In this document: piece by piece, positions 1 through 5,653 of the stretch | Position numbering within the stretch: position 1 is the first letter of the stretch | Layout of the letters: each line of letters starts with the position of its first letter | Notes under the pieces: generated by a model | Seen by the model: only the letters and a program-made list of their open reading frames with translations | The model's database searches: none | Told to the model about the DNA's origin: nothing | Position numbers and translations under genes: made by a program | From: an uncultured Eubacterium sp. | GTDB taxonomy: Bacteria; Bacillota; Clostridia; Lachnospirales; Lachnospiraceae | DNA length: 5,653 nt | Direction: 5' to 3' | NCBI GenBank assembly: GCA_905236735.1 | Contig: CAJOOU010000092.1 | Coordinates: 1 to 5,653, forward strand

Positions 1-1824
1 AACCATTACCTTTTTACCCACCATCTCTTCCGGCGAGTAATACTTCTGTATTCCCGATACAATCTGCTTAACCGTTGAGCCTATTTTCACCTGCGAACAA
101 AGAAGTTTCTTGGATTTTTCGACCTTCTCGCATTTGATTATTTCTCCGACCTGGAACTGCATTTTCATAAAATCATCATATGAAATTTCCGGCTTGGCCT
201 CAATATCTATGCCGCCTTCATCAGATACCGGTTCCTCAGTCTTCCGGGAAGCTGTGAGCTCTTCTACCTGCTTATATACTTCCTCTACATCAAAACGGGT
301 AAACAGAATCTCCGGCTTGACTGTAACCTTTGTACCACTCTTATAAAGTCCGAATTTATCAAGATCATCAAAAGCTCTCGGCGAAGCCCCGAGTTGTTCA
401 AATATCTTTTTAGCGGTATCCGGCATTACACTTTCCAAAAGAGTAGCGCCTATACAGATGCTTTCTGTAAGATTGTAAAGTACTGTCTGAAGACGGGCAC
501 TATTTGCCTCGTCTTTTGCAAGCACCCACGGAGTTGTCTCGTCAATGTATTTGTTGCAGCGTCTGAAGAGATTAATTATTTCGGAAATACCATCTGCCAC
601 ATGATAGTCATCCATCTTCGCGCTGACCTTTGCTGCCGTAGATGTAACAACCTCTTTAAGATCCTTATCTACCTCTTCTTCAACTCCACCATCTGTAACA
701 ACACCGTCAAAATACTTGTTACTCATGGAAATAGTCCTGTTTACAAGGTTACCCAGTGTATTGGCAAGGTCTGAGTTATTTCTCTCCACAACGAGTTCCC
801 ATGAAATAGAACCATCGTTTTCATACGGCATTTCATGAAGAAGGAAATATCTTACGGCATCAACTCCGAAAATCTTTACAAGGTCGTCTGCGTAAATAAC
901 ATTGCCCTTTGACTTACTCATTTTTCCGTCACCCACAAGAAGCCACGGATGTCCGAATACTTTTTTAGGCAGCGGCTCACCGAGTGCCATAAGGAAAATC
1001 GGCCAGTAAATGGTATGGAACCTGACAATATCTTTACCTATGATATGTACATCTGCCGGCCAGTTCTTCTTGTATAGTTCAGAATGGTTCCCGTCCGCAT
1101 CATATCCGATTTTAGTAATATAGTTTGTAAGAGCATCAAGCCATACATAAACAACATGCCCCGGGTCAAAGTCTACAGGTATACCCCACTTAAATGAAGT
1201 CCTTGATACGCAAAGATCCTGAAGTCCCGGCTTAAGGAAGTTGTTGACCATCTCATTTTTTCTTGAAACCGGCTGGATGAATTCCGGATGCTCCTCATAA
1301 TAATCCATAAGCGCATCCGCATATTTACTCATCTTAAAGAAATACGCCTCTTCCTTTGCAGGCTGTACTTCCCGTCCGCAGTCCGGGCATTTTCCGTCTA
1401 CAAGCTGGCTTTCCGTCCAGAATGACTCACAGGGTGTGCAGTAAAGTCCTTCATAAGCACCTTTATATATATCGCCCTTATCATAGAGTTTTTTGAATAT
1501 CTTCTGCACCTGGTGCTCATGGTCTGTATCCGTGGTTCTGACGAAATTGTCATATGAAGAATTCATAAGATCCCAGATGTTTTTTACCTGCGAAGCTATA
1601 TCGTCTACAAACTCCTTTGGCGTAACACCCTTTTCTGCCGCCTTAAGCTCTATCTTTTGTCCGTGTTCATCTGTTCCGGTCTGGAAATATACATCATATC
1701 CTTCCAGTCTTTTATATCTCGCAATACAATCCGAAAGCACGATCTCATAGGTGTTTCCTATGTGCGGCTTTCCGGAAGTGTATGCAATTGCTGTTGTCAT
1801 GTAAAACTTGCCTTTATTAGACAT
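1..1824 (-). CDS. metG: Methionyl-tRNA synthetase, C-terminus cut by window edge
   Basis: Cytoplasmic class I aminoacyl-tRNA synthetase that charges tRNA-Met with methionine using ATP. The frame is open from ATG at 1824 to base 1, giving 608 residues; the family is usually about 640-660, so roughly 40-50 residues are missing. Visible in order: the HIGH-type motif HIGN (residues 21-24) after TTAIAYTSGKP; a single zinc knuckle with Cys129, Cys132, Cys146 and Cys149 (CTPC and CPDC); the IIGKDIVRFH segment around residues 262-270; KMSKS at 301-305; the anticodon-binding helix-bundle domain with the conserved Trp433 in DETTPW; a charged linker; and, from about residue 548, a Trbp111/EMAP-like tRNA-binding domain (QIVSGIQKYY). 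The single-knuckle form matches Bacillus/Clostridium enzymes. AGGAG at 1832-1836, seven bases upstream, supports the start. It lies 23 bases after the zinc-ribbon gene and is probably transcribed with it. Confidence 0.97.
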   Translation of the reverse strand, partial: MSNKGKFYMTTAIAYTSGKPHIGNTYEIVLSDCIARYKRLEGYDVYFQTGTDEHGQKIELKAAEKGVTPKEFVDDIASQVKNIWDLMNSSYDNFVRTTDTDHEHQVQKIFKKLYDKGDIYKGAYEGLYCTPCESFWTESQLVDGKCPDCGREVQPAKEEAYFFKMSKYADALMDYYEEHPEFIQPVSRKNEMVNNFLKPGLQDLCVSRTSFKWGIPVDFDPGHVVYVWLDALTNYITKIGYDADGNHSELYKKNWPADVHIIGKDIVRFHTIYWPIFLMALGEPLPKKVFGHPWLLVGDGKMSKSKGNVIYADDLVKIFGVDAVRYFLLHEMPYENDGSISWELVVERNNSDLANTLGNLVNRTISMSNKYFDGVVTDGGVEEEVDKDLKEVVTSTAAKVSAKMDDYHVADGISEIINLFRRCNKYIDETTPWVLAKDEANSARLQTVLYNLTESICIGATLLESVMPDTAKKIFEQLGASPRAFDDLDKFGLYKSGTKVTVKPEILFTRFDVEEVYKQVEELTASRKTEEPVSDEGGIDIEAKPEISYDDFMKMQFQVGEIIKCEKVEKSKKLLCSQVKIGSTVKQIVSGIQKYYSPEEMVGKKVMV

Positions 1825-1847
1825 CTCTTTGCTCCTTTAACATAAAT

Positions 1848-2231
1848 TTACAGGTCAATGATATCCATATCATCTCTCTCCTGCATAAATGCGCTCCCGC
1901 ATTTCGGGCAGAAATTATCCTCTGCTTTAACCTGAGCACCGCATTTCGGGCACTCCATATATCCCTTAAGATCTGCTATCTCGCTTTTTATCTCTTCTAT
2001 TTCTTCAAAGGTATGTTTAATGAGGAAAATCTCTTCAAATTCCGACTCTGCCTCATCTTTTTTCTGCTCGTATACCTTCTTGCCAATCTCGGCATACTGT
2101 CTTTCTATAAAGTCCTTTTTAGACCTTATCTCCATCTGGAGTTTTGCAAGATCCGCAGTCTCTTTGGCCTTTTCCCCAAGATCTTTTCCCGTATTTGTAA
2201 TTGTACTTACAACTCTGTCAAAAAAATCCAT
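1848..2231 (-). CDS. Small coiled-coil zinc-ribbon protein of unknown function
   Basis: A 127-residue protein that I cannot tie to a characterised family. The first 90 or so residues are highly charged, rich in Glu and Lys, and look helical or coiled-coil (for example KAKETADLAKLQMEI and FEEIEEIKSEIADLKG). The C-terminus has a rubredoxin-like zinc ribbon with two CPKCG knuckles (Cys94/Cys97 and Cys108/Cys111, ten residues between the pairs), followed by an acidic tail DDMDIIDL. There is no signal peptide or membrane segment, so it should be cytoplasmic. The start is ATG at 2231 because a near-perfect Shine-Dalgarno sits seven bases upstream; a longer reading from TTG at 2249 would place that site inside the gene. 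It has its own promoter and precedes metG by 23 bases, which suggests co-expression but does not reveal a function. A structural or nucleic-acid/protein-binding role is only a guess from the zinc ribbon. Confidence 0.88.
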   Translation of the reverse strand: MDFFDRVVSTITNTGKDLGEKAKETADLAKLQMEIRSKKDFIERQYAEIGKKVYEQKKDEAESEFEEIFLIKHTFEEIEEIKSEIADLKGYMECPKCGAQVKAEDNFCPKCGSAFMQERDDMDIIDL

Positions 2232-2238
2232 ATAATTA

Positions 2239-2247
2239 CCCTCCTTC
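2239..2247 (-). promoter_or_regulatory. Ribosome-binding site of the zinc-ribbon gene
   Basis: The minus strand reads GAAGGAGGG here, seven bases before ATG 2231. This fixes the start and argues against the in-frame TTG at 2249, which lies upstream of the site. Confidence 0.85.
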
Positions 2248-2266
2248 AAAATACTCTTAAAATAAG

Positions 2267-2295
2267 ATTATAATGCTTTACACTCCTAAATTCAA
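2267..2295 (-). promoter_or_regulatory. Sigma-A-type promoter for zinc-ribbon gene and metG
   Basis: On the minus strand a -35 box TTGAAT (2290-2295) and a perfect -10 box TATAAT (2267-2272) are separated by exactly 17 bases. Transcription would begin near 2258-2260, giving a leader of about 28 bases to ATG 2231 with the ribosome-binding site inside it. The boxes lie wholly in the 84-base gap after the S1 gene. This suggests that the zinc-ribbon/metG pair can be transcribed independently of the S1 gene. Confidence 0.72.
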
Positions 2296-2297
2296 CC

Positions 2298-2316
2298 ACC
2301 GGCATTTATGTCCGGT
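2298..2316 (-). terminator. Weak hairpin at the end of the S1 gene
   Basis: ACCGG (2298-2302) pairs with CCGGT (2312-2316), and CA/TG inside the stem can pair with one bulged base. The hairpin begins at the last base of the S1 stop codon. The following minus-strand bases (GGTTGAATTT) are not a real T-run, so termination here would be weak at best. It could equally be an RNA 3'-end stabiliser or chance. Confidence 0.25.
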
Positions 2317-3230
2317 TACGACAGCTTTATTCCTTTCAAAAGTCCCGACAGGCTGGTACCGACTTCTTCATTTTCTGAATACTCTGCTGCCACGGCTCCC
2401 GAATCACTGTCGGATTTTTCCATTATATCATCAAGCGCTTTTATACTGAGTGATATTTTCTCTCCATCCGTACTTAATAGTTTTACCTTAACCTGCTGCC
2501 CCTCCTTAAGTACCTCGTTCGGAGATTTTATCCTGCGATTTGCAATCTGTGAAATATGTACCAGTCCGCTCAGGCCCCTGCCCAAATCGATGAAAGCTCC
2601 GTATGGCATTATCTTTTCCACAGTGCCTTCCATTATACTGCCCGGCACGAGCATCGACACCTTGTGCATCATCTCTTCTCTGTTTTTTTCTCTGGCTACC
2701 TCCCGTCCCGAAAGCACAAGTTTTTTGTTCTTTTCTTCTACGTTAATAATCTTAACCTCTATCTCTTTTCCTATCCACTCATCTGTGTTTTCCACATAGG
2801 TATCCGTAATCTGCGACGCCGGGATAAACGCCCGCACGCCTTCTACAAAGCAAACCACACCGGCATTAACACTCTCTTTTATTTTTACCTTTACGACGGC
2901 ATCGTTTTCCTGCATTTCCTTAAGAGTATCCCAAACGAGAATATCGTTTGCTTCTTTTTTGGAAAGCTCTATATTTCCCTCTCCGTCATCTAGCCTTATT
3001 ACCGTAGCCTCGATAACATCACCTTCATGTACATCGGTAAATACCGAAAAGTCCGGATCATCACTCATGTTTTCCGCCTTTATTACACCCTGCGTATAGT
3101 AACTTAAATCCAGGATTATCTCTTCTTCGGTTATTCCTATAACCGTTCCCTTTATAATATCGCCTTCATTGATTGTTCGAAATGACCTTTCAATCTGACC
3201 CTCATAGTCTTTCATTGACTCTGTTTCCAT
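2316..3230 (-). CDS. S1 RNA-binding domain protein (ribosomal protein S1-like)
   Basis: A cytoplasmic RNA-binding protein of 304 residues with three S1 (OB-fold) repeats at roughly residues 22-92, 107-177 and 195-265. The third is the most typical, with PYGAFIDLGRGLSGLVHISQ. Proteins of this kind in Clostridia are usually annotated as S1-like or 30S ribosomal protein S1 homologues and are thought to bind mRNA; true E. coli S1 has six repeats and B. subtilis YpfD four. A Ser/Glu-rich tail (about 270-292) ends in a short hydrophobic motif SLSGLLKGIKLS. Two adjacent ATGs are possible: 3233 lies three bases and 3230 six bases from AGGAGG, so I prefer 3230. It follows the M18 gene by 50 bases with no convincing promoter between them, so the two are probably co-transcribed. 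I give no symbol because orthology to rpsA or ypfD cannot be settled from three repeats. Confidence 0.92.
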   Translation of the reverse strand: METESMKDYEGQIERSFRTINEGDIIKGTVIGITEEEIILDLSYYTQGVIKAENMSDDPDFSVFTDVHEGDVIEATVIRLDDGEGNIELSKKEANDILVWDTLKEMQENDAVVKVKIKESVNAGVVCFVEGVRAFIPASQITDTYVENTDEWIGKEIEVKIINVEEKNKKLVLSGREVAREKNREEMMHKVSMLVPGSIMEGTVEKIMPYGAFIDLGRGLSGLVHISQIANRRIKSPNEVLKEGQQVKVKLLSTDGEKISLSIKALDDIMEKSDSDSGAVAAEYSENEEVGTSLSGLLKGIKLS

Positions 3231-3236
3231 CATTAC

Positions 3237-3242
3237 CCTCCT
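3237..3242 (-). promoter_or_regulatory. Ribosome-binding site of the S1-domain gene
   Basis: A perfect AGGAGG on the minus strand. The gap is three bases to ATG 3233 and six bases to ATG 3230, favouring the second of the two tandem ATGs as the working start. The dispersed-type repeat ends only six bases upstream of it. Confidence 0.8.
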
Positions 3243-3248
3243 TTATAA

Positions 3249-3273
3249 GATTCCTCGCTTCGCCCGGAATGAC
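3249..3273 (-). repeat. Short palindromic intergenic repeat (CHSERSEES-type)
   Basis: The minus strand opens GTCATTCCGGGCGAAGCG and ends GAGGAATC. ATTCC (3250-3254) pairs with GGAAT (3266-3270) around a partly paired CGC-TTC-GCC core. It closely matches a short interspersed sequence that I recall from many bacterial genomes, typically GTCATTC(T/C)GAGCGAAGCG followed by (A/G)AGAATC or GAGGAATC, often mis-translated as CHSERSEES. One minus-strand frame here reads CHSGRSEESY. It occupies half of the 50-base gap between the M18 stop and the S1 start. Only one copy is in the window, so repetitiveness rests on recall of the motif. Confidence 0.65.
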
Positions 3274-3280
3274 AAACATT

Positions 3281-4585
3281 TTACTCTTTTCCTTCGCTTT
3301 CCCACCCGGTTCTCGTTTTAATAAGATTCATACTATAGAATGTCTTTGATGCTTTTATAAGATACTCTGCATCCTCTACTCCGGCGCTCTCATATGCGGA
3401 GTGCATAGCCCACTGCGAAAGCCCGATATCAACTGTACTTACCGAAAGATGGGTGGTTGATATGTTTCCCAGAGTTGAGCCTCCCGCTATATCGGACCTG
3501 TTTACGAATGTCTGATACGGAACTCCAGCATTTTCACATACAAGTTTAAAAGCTGCGGCAGATGATGCATCCGTTGTGTATTTCTGATTTGCACTGTGTT
3601 TTATCACTATACCACCGTTTAGATGAGGTCTGTTGGCTTCGTCTGCCTTTTCCGCATAATTAGGATGGTATCCATGTGCATTGTCCGCAGATATCATAAG
3701 CGAAGCTGCTGTCAGCCTGCAAAAATCCTCCTCTCCCATACCAAGAGAAAATACCGCCCTTTTCAAGGTATCCGTCAAAAATGTCGAATCCGCACCCTGT
3801 TTTGTACCCGAGCCCACTTCCTCATTGTCAAATATCGCAAGCACACTCATCTGGTCTATACTCTCTGCCTCTATGATTCCGCGAAGTCCTGCGTATACAC
3901 ATTCCAAATCATCAAGTCTCGGACTGCCGATAAACTGACCACTGTCTCCCCAGACCACAGGTGTCTGACGATTGTACAAAAACAGGTCTCTGCCTAAAAT
4001 ATCATCCTTATTTACTCCCAAATCCTTGGCCAGTATCTCATTAAAATCAGTGCCCTCATTACCGACCACCGGCATAAGTTCCTTTTGTACACTGTACTTA
4101 TGCGAATCATTTATGTCTCTTTCCATATGAATCGCTATTGAAGGGATAATGGCTATATCTCTGTCACTGTCATATAGTACCGTCCTTAGCCCATCTCCAT
4201 CCCTTATCACTGCTCTTCCTGCCACACCCAAAGGTCTGTCAAACCAGGTAGAATATATCATACCGCCGTATTTTTCAACATTCAGTTTAACATAAGGGCC
4301 TGCCTGCATATTCATTTCTTCCTTAAGTTTAAAACAAGGCGAATCATCATGCGCCGCTATAATATGCATAGCCTGCGGCTTTTCTTTAGGCAGGCAAAAT
4401 GCAATAAGAGATGAATCGTTTCTTGTCACAAAATATTTTCCGCCCTCTTTTATCTGATATGCCTCCTGCTCGAACAGCTCCGTAAAGCCCGCCTCCAAGA
4501 GTCTTTTTCTTATCTCATCCACTGCCTGATAACAGCACGGACTGTTTTTTATAAATCCAAATAAATCTTTTATCTCTTTTTTCAT
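3281..4585 (-). CDS. M18-family metallo-aminopeptidase (aspartyl aminopeptidase-like)
   Basis: A cytosolic dinuclear zinc aminopeptidase of 434 residues, matching the usual length of about 430 for bacterial M18 (ApeB-like) enzymes. It releases N-terminal residues, often acidic ones, from peptides; the preference here is not predictable. The expected ligands are all present when aligned by motif with human aspartyl aminopeptidase: His79 in AHDDSP, Asp225 in SPRLDDL, Glu255/Glu256 in FDNEEVGSG (catalytic base and ligand), Asp301 in SADNAHGYHPNY and His395 in QWAMHSAYE. The start is ATG 4585, with AAAGG at 4592-4596 six bases upstream; a longer reading from TTG at 4624 would add 13 residues and run through the 5' leader hairpin. 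It has its own promoter and is followed 50 bases later by the S1 gene. Slight departures are SPCCYQAV where SP..(F/Y)HAV is common near the N-terminus, and HDDSP instead of HTDSP. Confidence 0.95.
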   Translation of the reverse strand: MKKEIKDLFGFIKNSPCCYQAVDEIRKRLLEAGFTELFEQEAYQIKEGGKYFVTRNDSSLIAFCLPKEKPQAMHIIAAHDDSPCFKLKEEMNMQAGPYVKLNVEKYGGMIYSTWFDRPLGVAGRAVIRDGDGLRTVLYDSDRDIAIIPSIAIHMERDINDSHKYSVQKELMPVVGNEGTDFNEILAKDLGVNKDDILGRDLFLYNRQTPVVWGDSGQFIGSPRLDDLECVYAGLRGIIEAESIDQMSVLAIFDNEEVGSGTKQGADSTFLTDTLKRAVFSLGMGEEDFCRLTAASLMISADNAHGYHPNYAEKADEANRPHLNGGIVIKHSANQKYTTDASSAAAFKLVCENAGVPYQTFVNRSDIAGGSTLGNISTTHLSVSTVDIGLSQWAMHSAYESAGVEDAEYLIKASKTFYSMNLIKTRTGWESEGKE

Positions 4586-4591
4586 AACCAG

Positions 4592-4596
4592 CCTTT
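4592..4596 (-). promoter_or_regulatory. Ribosome-binding site of the M18 aminopeptidase gene
   Basis: AAAGG on the minus strand, six bases before ATG 4585. It is weaker than the AGGAGG sites of the neighbouring genes, but it is the only candidate and it selects 4585 over the upstream TTG at 4624. Confidence 0.6.
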
Positions 4597-4602
4597 CTAT
4601 GA

Positions 4603-4618
4603 TGCCCTGCGCCGGGCA
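4603..4618 (-). other. GC-rich hairpin in the 5' leader of the M18 gene
   Basis: TGCCC (4614-4618 on the minus strand) pairs with GGGCA (4603-4607) around a six-base loop GGCGCA, inside the predicted 42-base leader and seven bases before the AAAGG site. It stands out as GC-rich within an AT-rich gap. It could stabilise the mRNA 5' end or tune translation, or it may be chance; it is too small to be a riboswitch. Confidence 0.35.
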
Positions 4619-4633
4619 CCTCAATCTGATGTC

Positions 4634-4662
4634 ATTATACGATTTATTTTTCCATATAACAA
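4634..4662 (-). promoter_or_regulatory. Sigma-A-type promoter for the M18 aminopeptidase gene
   Basis: The minus strand has a -35 box TTGTTA (4657-4662; four of six consensus bases) and a perfect -10 box TATAAT (4634-4639) with a 17-base, A-rich spacer. The start of transcription would be near A4627, giving a leader of about 42 bases. The -35 box overlaps the far arm of the transporter's terminator hairpin. Confidence 0.7.
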
Positions 4663-4695
4663 GATAAGGCCGCCTTAAAATGGCGACCTCTTGTT
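4658..4695 (-). terminator. Long stem-loop terminator after the MFS transporter gene
   Basis: On the minus strand AACAAGA and GGTCGCC are followed by a seven-base loop ATTTTAA, then GGCGGCC, a three-base bulge TTA and TCTTGTT. The outer seven pairs are perfect, and the inner seven include one G-U. The tail TTATCTTGTTATAT is T-rich, and the upstream A-rich arm mirrors it, as is common in intrinsic terminators. The single wobble is G-U in minus-strand RNA but C-A in plus-strand RNA, so the fold favours the transcript of the genes here. The transporter stop codon (4675-4677) lies in the loop. Confidence 0.75.
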
Positions 4696-5653
4696 TCTAA
4701 GCGAAGACGGATGTTTTCGTCCCCATATAATATATATAAGTATCGAAACTGCTGCCGAAAGGGACACAAGAGCAAACATTTCCTTATACCCCATATAAGC
4801 AATCAAAAATCCTGCAATTCCTCCGCCTCCTCCAAGTCCTATATCATAAGCGCAAAGAAATGTGGAGTTTGCAGCCCCCCTTCTCTCCGGTGGCGCTATA
4901 TGAACTGCCATGGACTGAAGGGCTGGCTCTATGCCGCCAAAAGCATATCCTGCTAAAACAGCAGCCAGATAAAATGTTATATCATTCGGACAAAATGCCA
5001 GAAGCAATAATGCTGCTATCATGGCCACATTGCAGGTATATACAAATATTCCTTCACCCAGCCTGTCGGCTAAGGTTCCCATAAACATCCTTACCAAAAG
5101 AAGCATAACCGCCGTAATAAGGAAAAATAAACCTCCGGAAGGAAGAGAGCTTTCGAGAGCAAATTTAGATAAAAAGTTTTCGAGAGCGCCCCAGGTAACC
5201 AAAAAAACAAGACAGATTACAGACGCCGGCAGTGCATTGGGTTCTATTAATGCCTTTACGGATAACCCACCTCTTTCGGGTTTTATTTCTTTCGCATGGG
5301 TCTTCATAAAAATAAAAAGCACAAATGCTACTGCCATAAAGCCTGACGAAACAGCAAACATGAAGGTGAAGCTTTTCCTTATAAGAAAAAGACTAAGTGC
5401 CGGAGCAATAGATGTCGCAAGCGCAGTTGCCATTCCAAAATATCCCATTCCCTCAGCAAATCTGCTCCCCGGAAGAGCATCGCTTGCAATAGTGGCAGTA
5501 GATGTATTGGAAAACGCAAGTGAAGCCCCCTGTATCATTCGGCAGCTTACCGCAAGTATCACGGCTATACTGATACTGTATCCCAGAGCTGCCATTACAC
5601 CCGAAATGGCATATCCAAGCGGCATAAGGAACATCCCCCCTAAGCCAATCACA
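4675..5653 (-). CDS. MFS transporter, N-terminus cut by window edge
   Basis: An inner-membrane major facilitator superfamily permease. About 325 residues are visible, and the frame is open through the right edge; the family usually has about 390-400 residues and 12 membrane helices, so about the first two helices are missing. About ten hydrophobic segments can be seen, near residues 2-20, 28-46, 68-90, 92-115, 131-150, 166-188, 200-221, 226-246, 265-286 and 290-309 counted from the edge. RMIQGASLAFSNT resembles the MFS motif B helix, and GTLADRLGE in the middle of the second half resembles motif A between helices 8 and 9. EGMGYFGMATALATSIAPAL is typical of the arabinose-efflux/drug-exporter-like branch. 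A GLGGGGG run occurs near residues 272-278. The substrate cannot be told. The last codons (RNKRSPF) form the near arm of the terminator. The GTG at 5652 is a chance codon of the truncated frame, not a supported start. Confidence 0.93.
   Translation of the reverse strand, partial: VIGLGGMFLMPLGYAISGVMAALGYSISIAVILAVSCRMIQGASLAFSNTSTATIASDALPGSRFAEGMGYFGMATALATSIAPALSLFLIRKSFTFMFAVSSGFMAVAFVLFIFMKTHAKEIKPERGGLSVKALIEPNALPASVICLVFLVTWGALENFLSKFALESSLPSGGLFFLITAVMLLLVRMFMGTLADRLGEGIFVYTCNVAMIAALLLLAFCPNDITFYLAAVLAGYAFGGIEPALQSMAVHIAPPERRGAANSTFLCAYDIGLGGGGGIAGFLIAYMGYKEMFALVSLSAAVSILIYIIWGRKHPSSLRNKRSPF

Noticed and set aside
394..774. 126-residue plus-strand open frame opposite metG
   Set aside because: It is antisense to conserved metG codons, with Cys-rich, low-plausibility composition and no recognisable domain or promoter.
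2232..2249. Six-residue N-terminal extension of the zinc-ribbon protein from TTG 2249
   Set aside because: The strong Shine-Dalgarno would then lie inside the coding sequence; ATG 2231 is correctly spaced from it.
2308..2799. 163-residue plus-strand open frame opposite the S1 gene
   Set aside because: It lies wholly antisense to a clear S1-domain gene, has a Ser/Pro/Ile-rich composition typical of a reverse-strand shadow, and no ribosome-binding site or family match.
3243..3275. Possible promoter ahead of the S1 gene (TTGTCA inside the repeat, TATAAA near 3243-3248)
   Set aside because: The two boxes are 22 bases apart, too far for sigma-A, and TATAAA directly abuts the ribosome-binding site.
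3623..3997. 124-residue plus-strand open frame opposite the M18 gene
   Set aside because: It overlaps the catalytic region of the aminopeptidase on the other strand, and its composition looks like a shadow frame.
4586..4624. 13-residue N-terminal extension of the M18 protein from TTG 4624
   Set aside because: No ribosome-binding site lies ahead of it, it would start about at the predicted transcription start, and M18 homology begins after ATG 4585.
4682..4696. Terminator acting for plus-strand transcription
   Set aside because: The inverted repeat is also present on the plus strand, but its inner stem has a C-A mismatch there and no plus-strand gene ends nearby.
1..5653. Defence system, prophage, CRISPR or biosynthetic cluster
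   Set aside because: All five genes are recognisable housekeeping, transport or small zinc-ribbon genes; no repeat arrays, integrases, transposases or toxin-antitoxin pairs are visible on either strand.

Overview
The window reads as an ordinary chromosomal segment of a Gram-positive, moderately AT-rich clostridial bacterium. Lachnospiraceae is my best guess. The support is the strong AGGAGG-type ribosome-binding sites, the Bacillus/Clostridium-type one-zinc-knuckle methionyl-tRNA synthetase, a three-domain S1 protein, an M18 aminopeptidase and consensus-like sigma-A promoters. Species-level assignment is inference. All five genes lie on the minus strand, so transcription runs from high to low coordinates.

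Layout in the direction of transcription. (1) An MFS efflux-type transporter, cut by the right window edge, ends at 4675. (2) A long hairpin terminator (4658-4695) carries the transporter stop codon in its loop, and its far arm overlaps the -35 box of a promoter (4634-4662). (3) That promoter drives an M18-family aminopeptidase (3281-4585). (4) After a 50-base gap, largely filled by a short dispersed-type palindromic repeat (3249-3273), comes an S1-domain RNA-binding protein (2316-3230), probably co-transcribed with the aminopeptidase. (5) A second promoter (2267-2295) drives a small coiled-coil/zinc-ribbon protein (1848-2231). Methionyl-tRNA synthetase metG (1-1824) follows 23 bases later and is cut at its C-terminus by the left edge.

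The content is mainly housekeeping: tRNA charging, RNA binding/translation, peptide turnover, plus a solute or drug exporter. There is no gene-free stretch over 300 bases, and I see no tRNA, rRNA, CRISPR array, insertion sequence or prophage. I found no evidence of a new defence or metabolic system. The points most worth a second look are the fused terminator/promoter junction, the intercistronic repeat that sits next to the S1 gene's ribosome-binding site, and the uncharacterised zinc-ribbon protein linked to metG.
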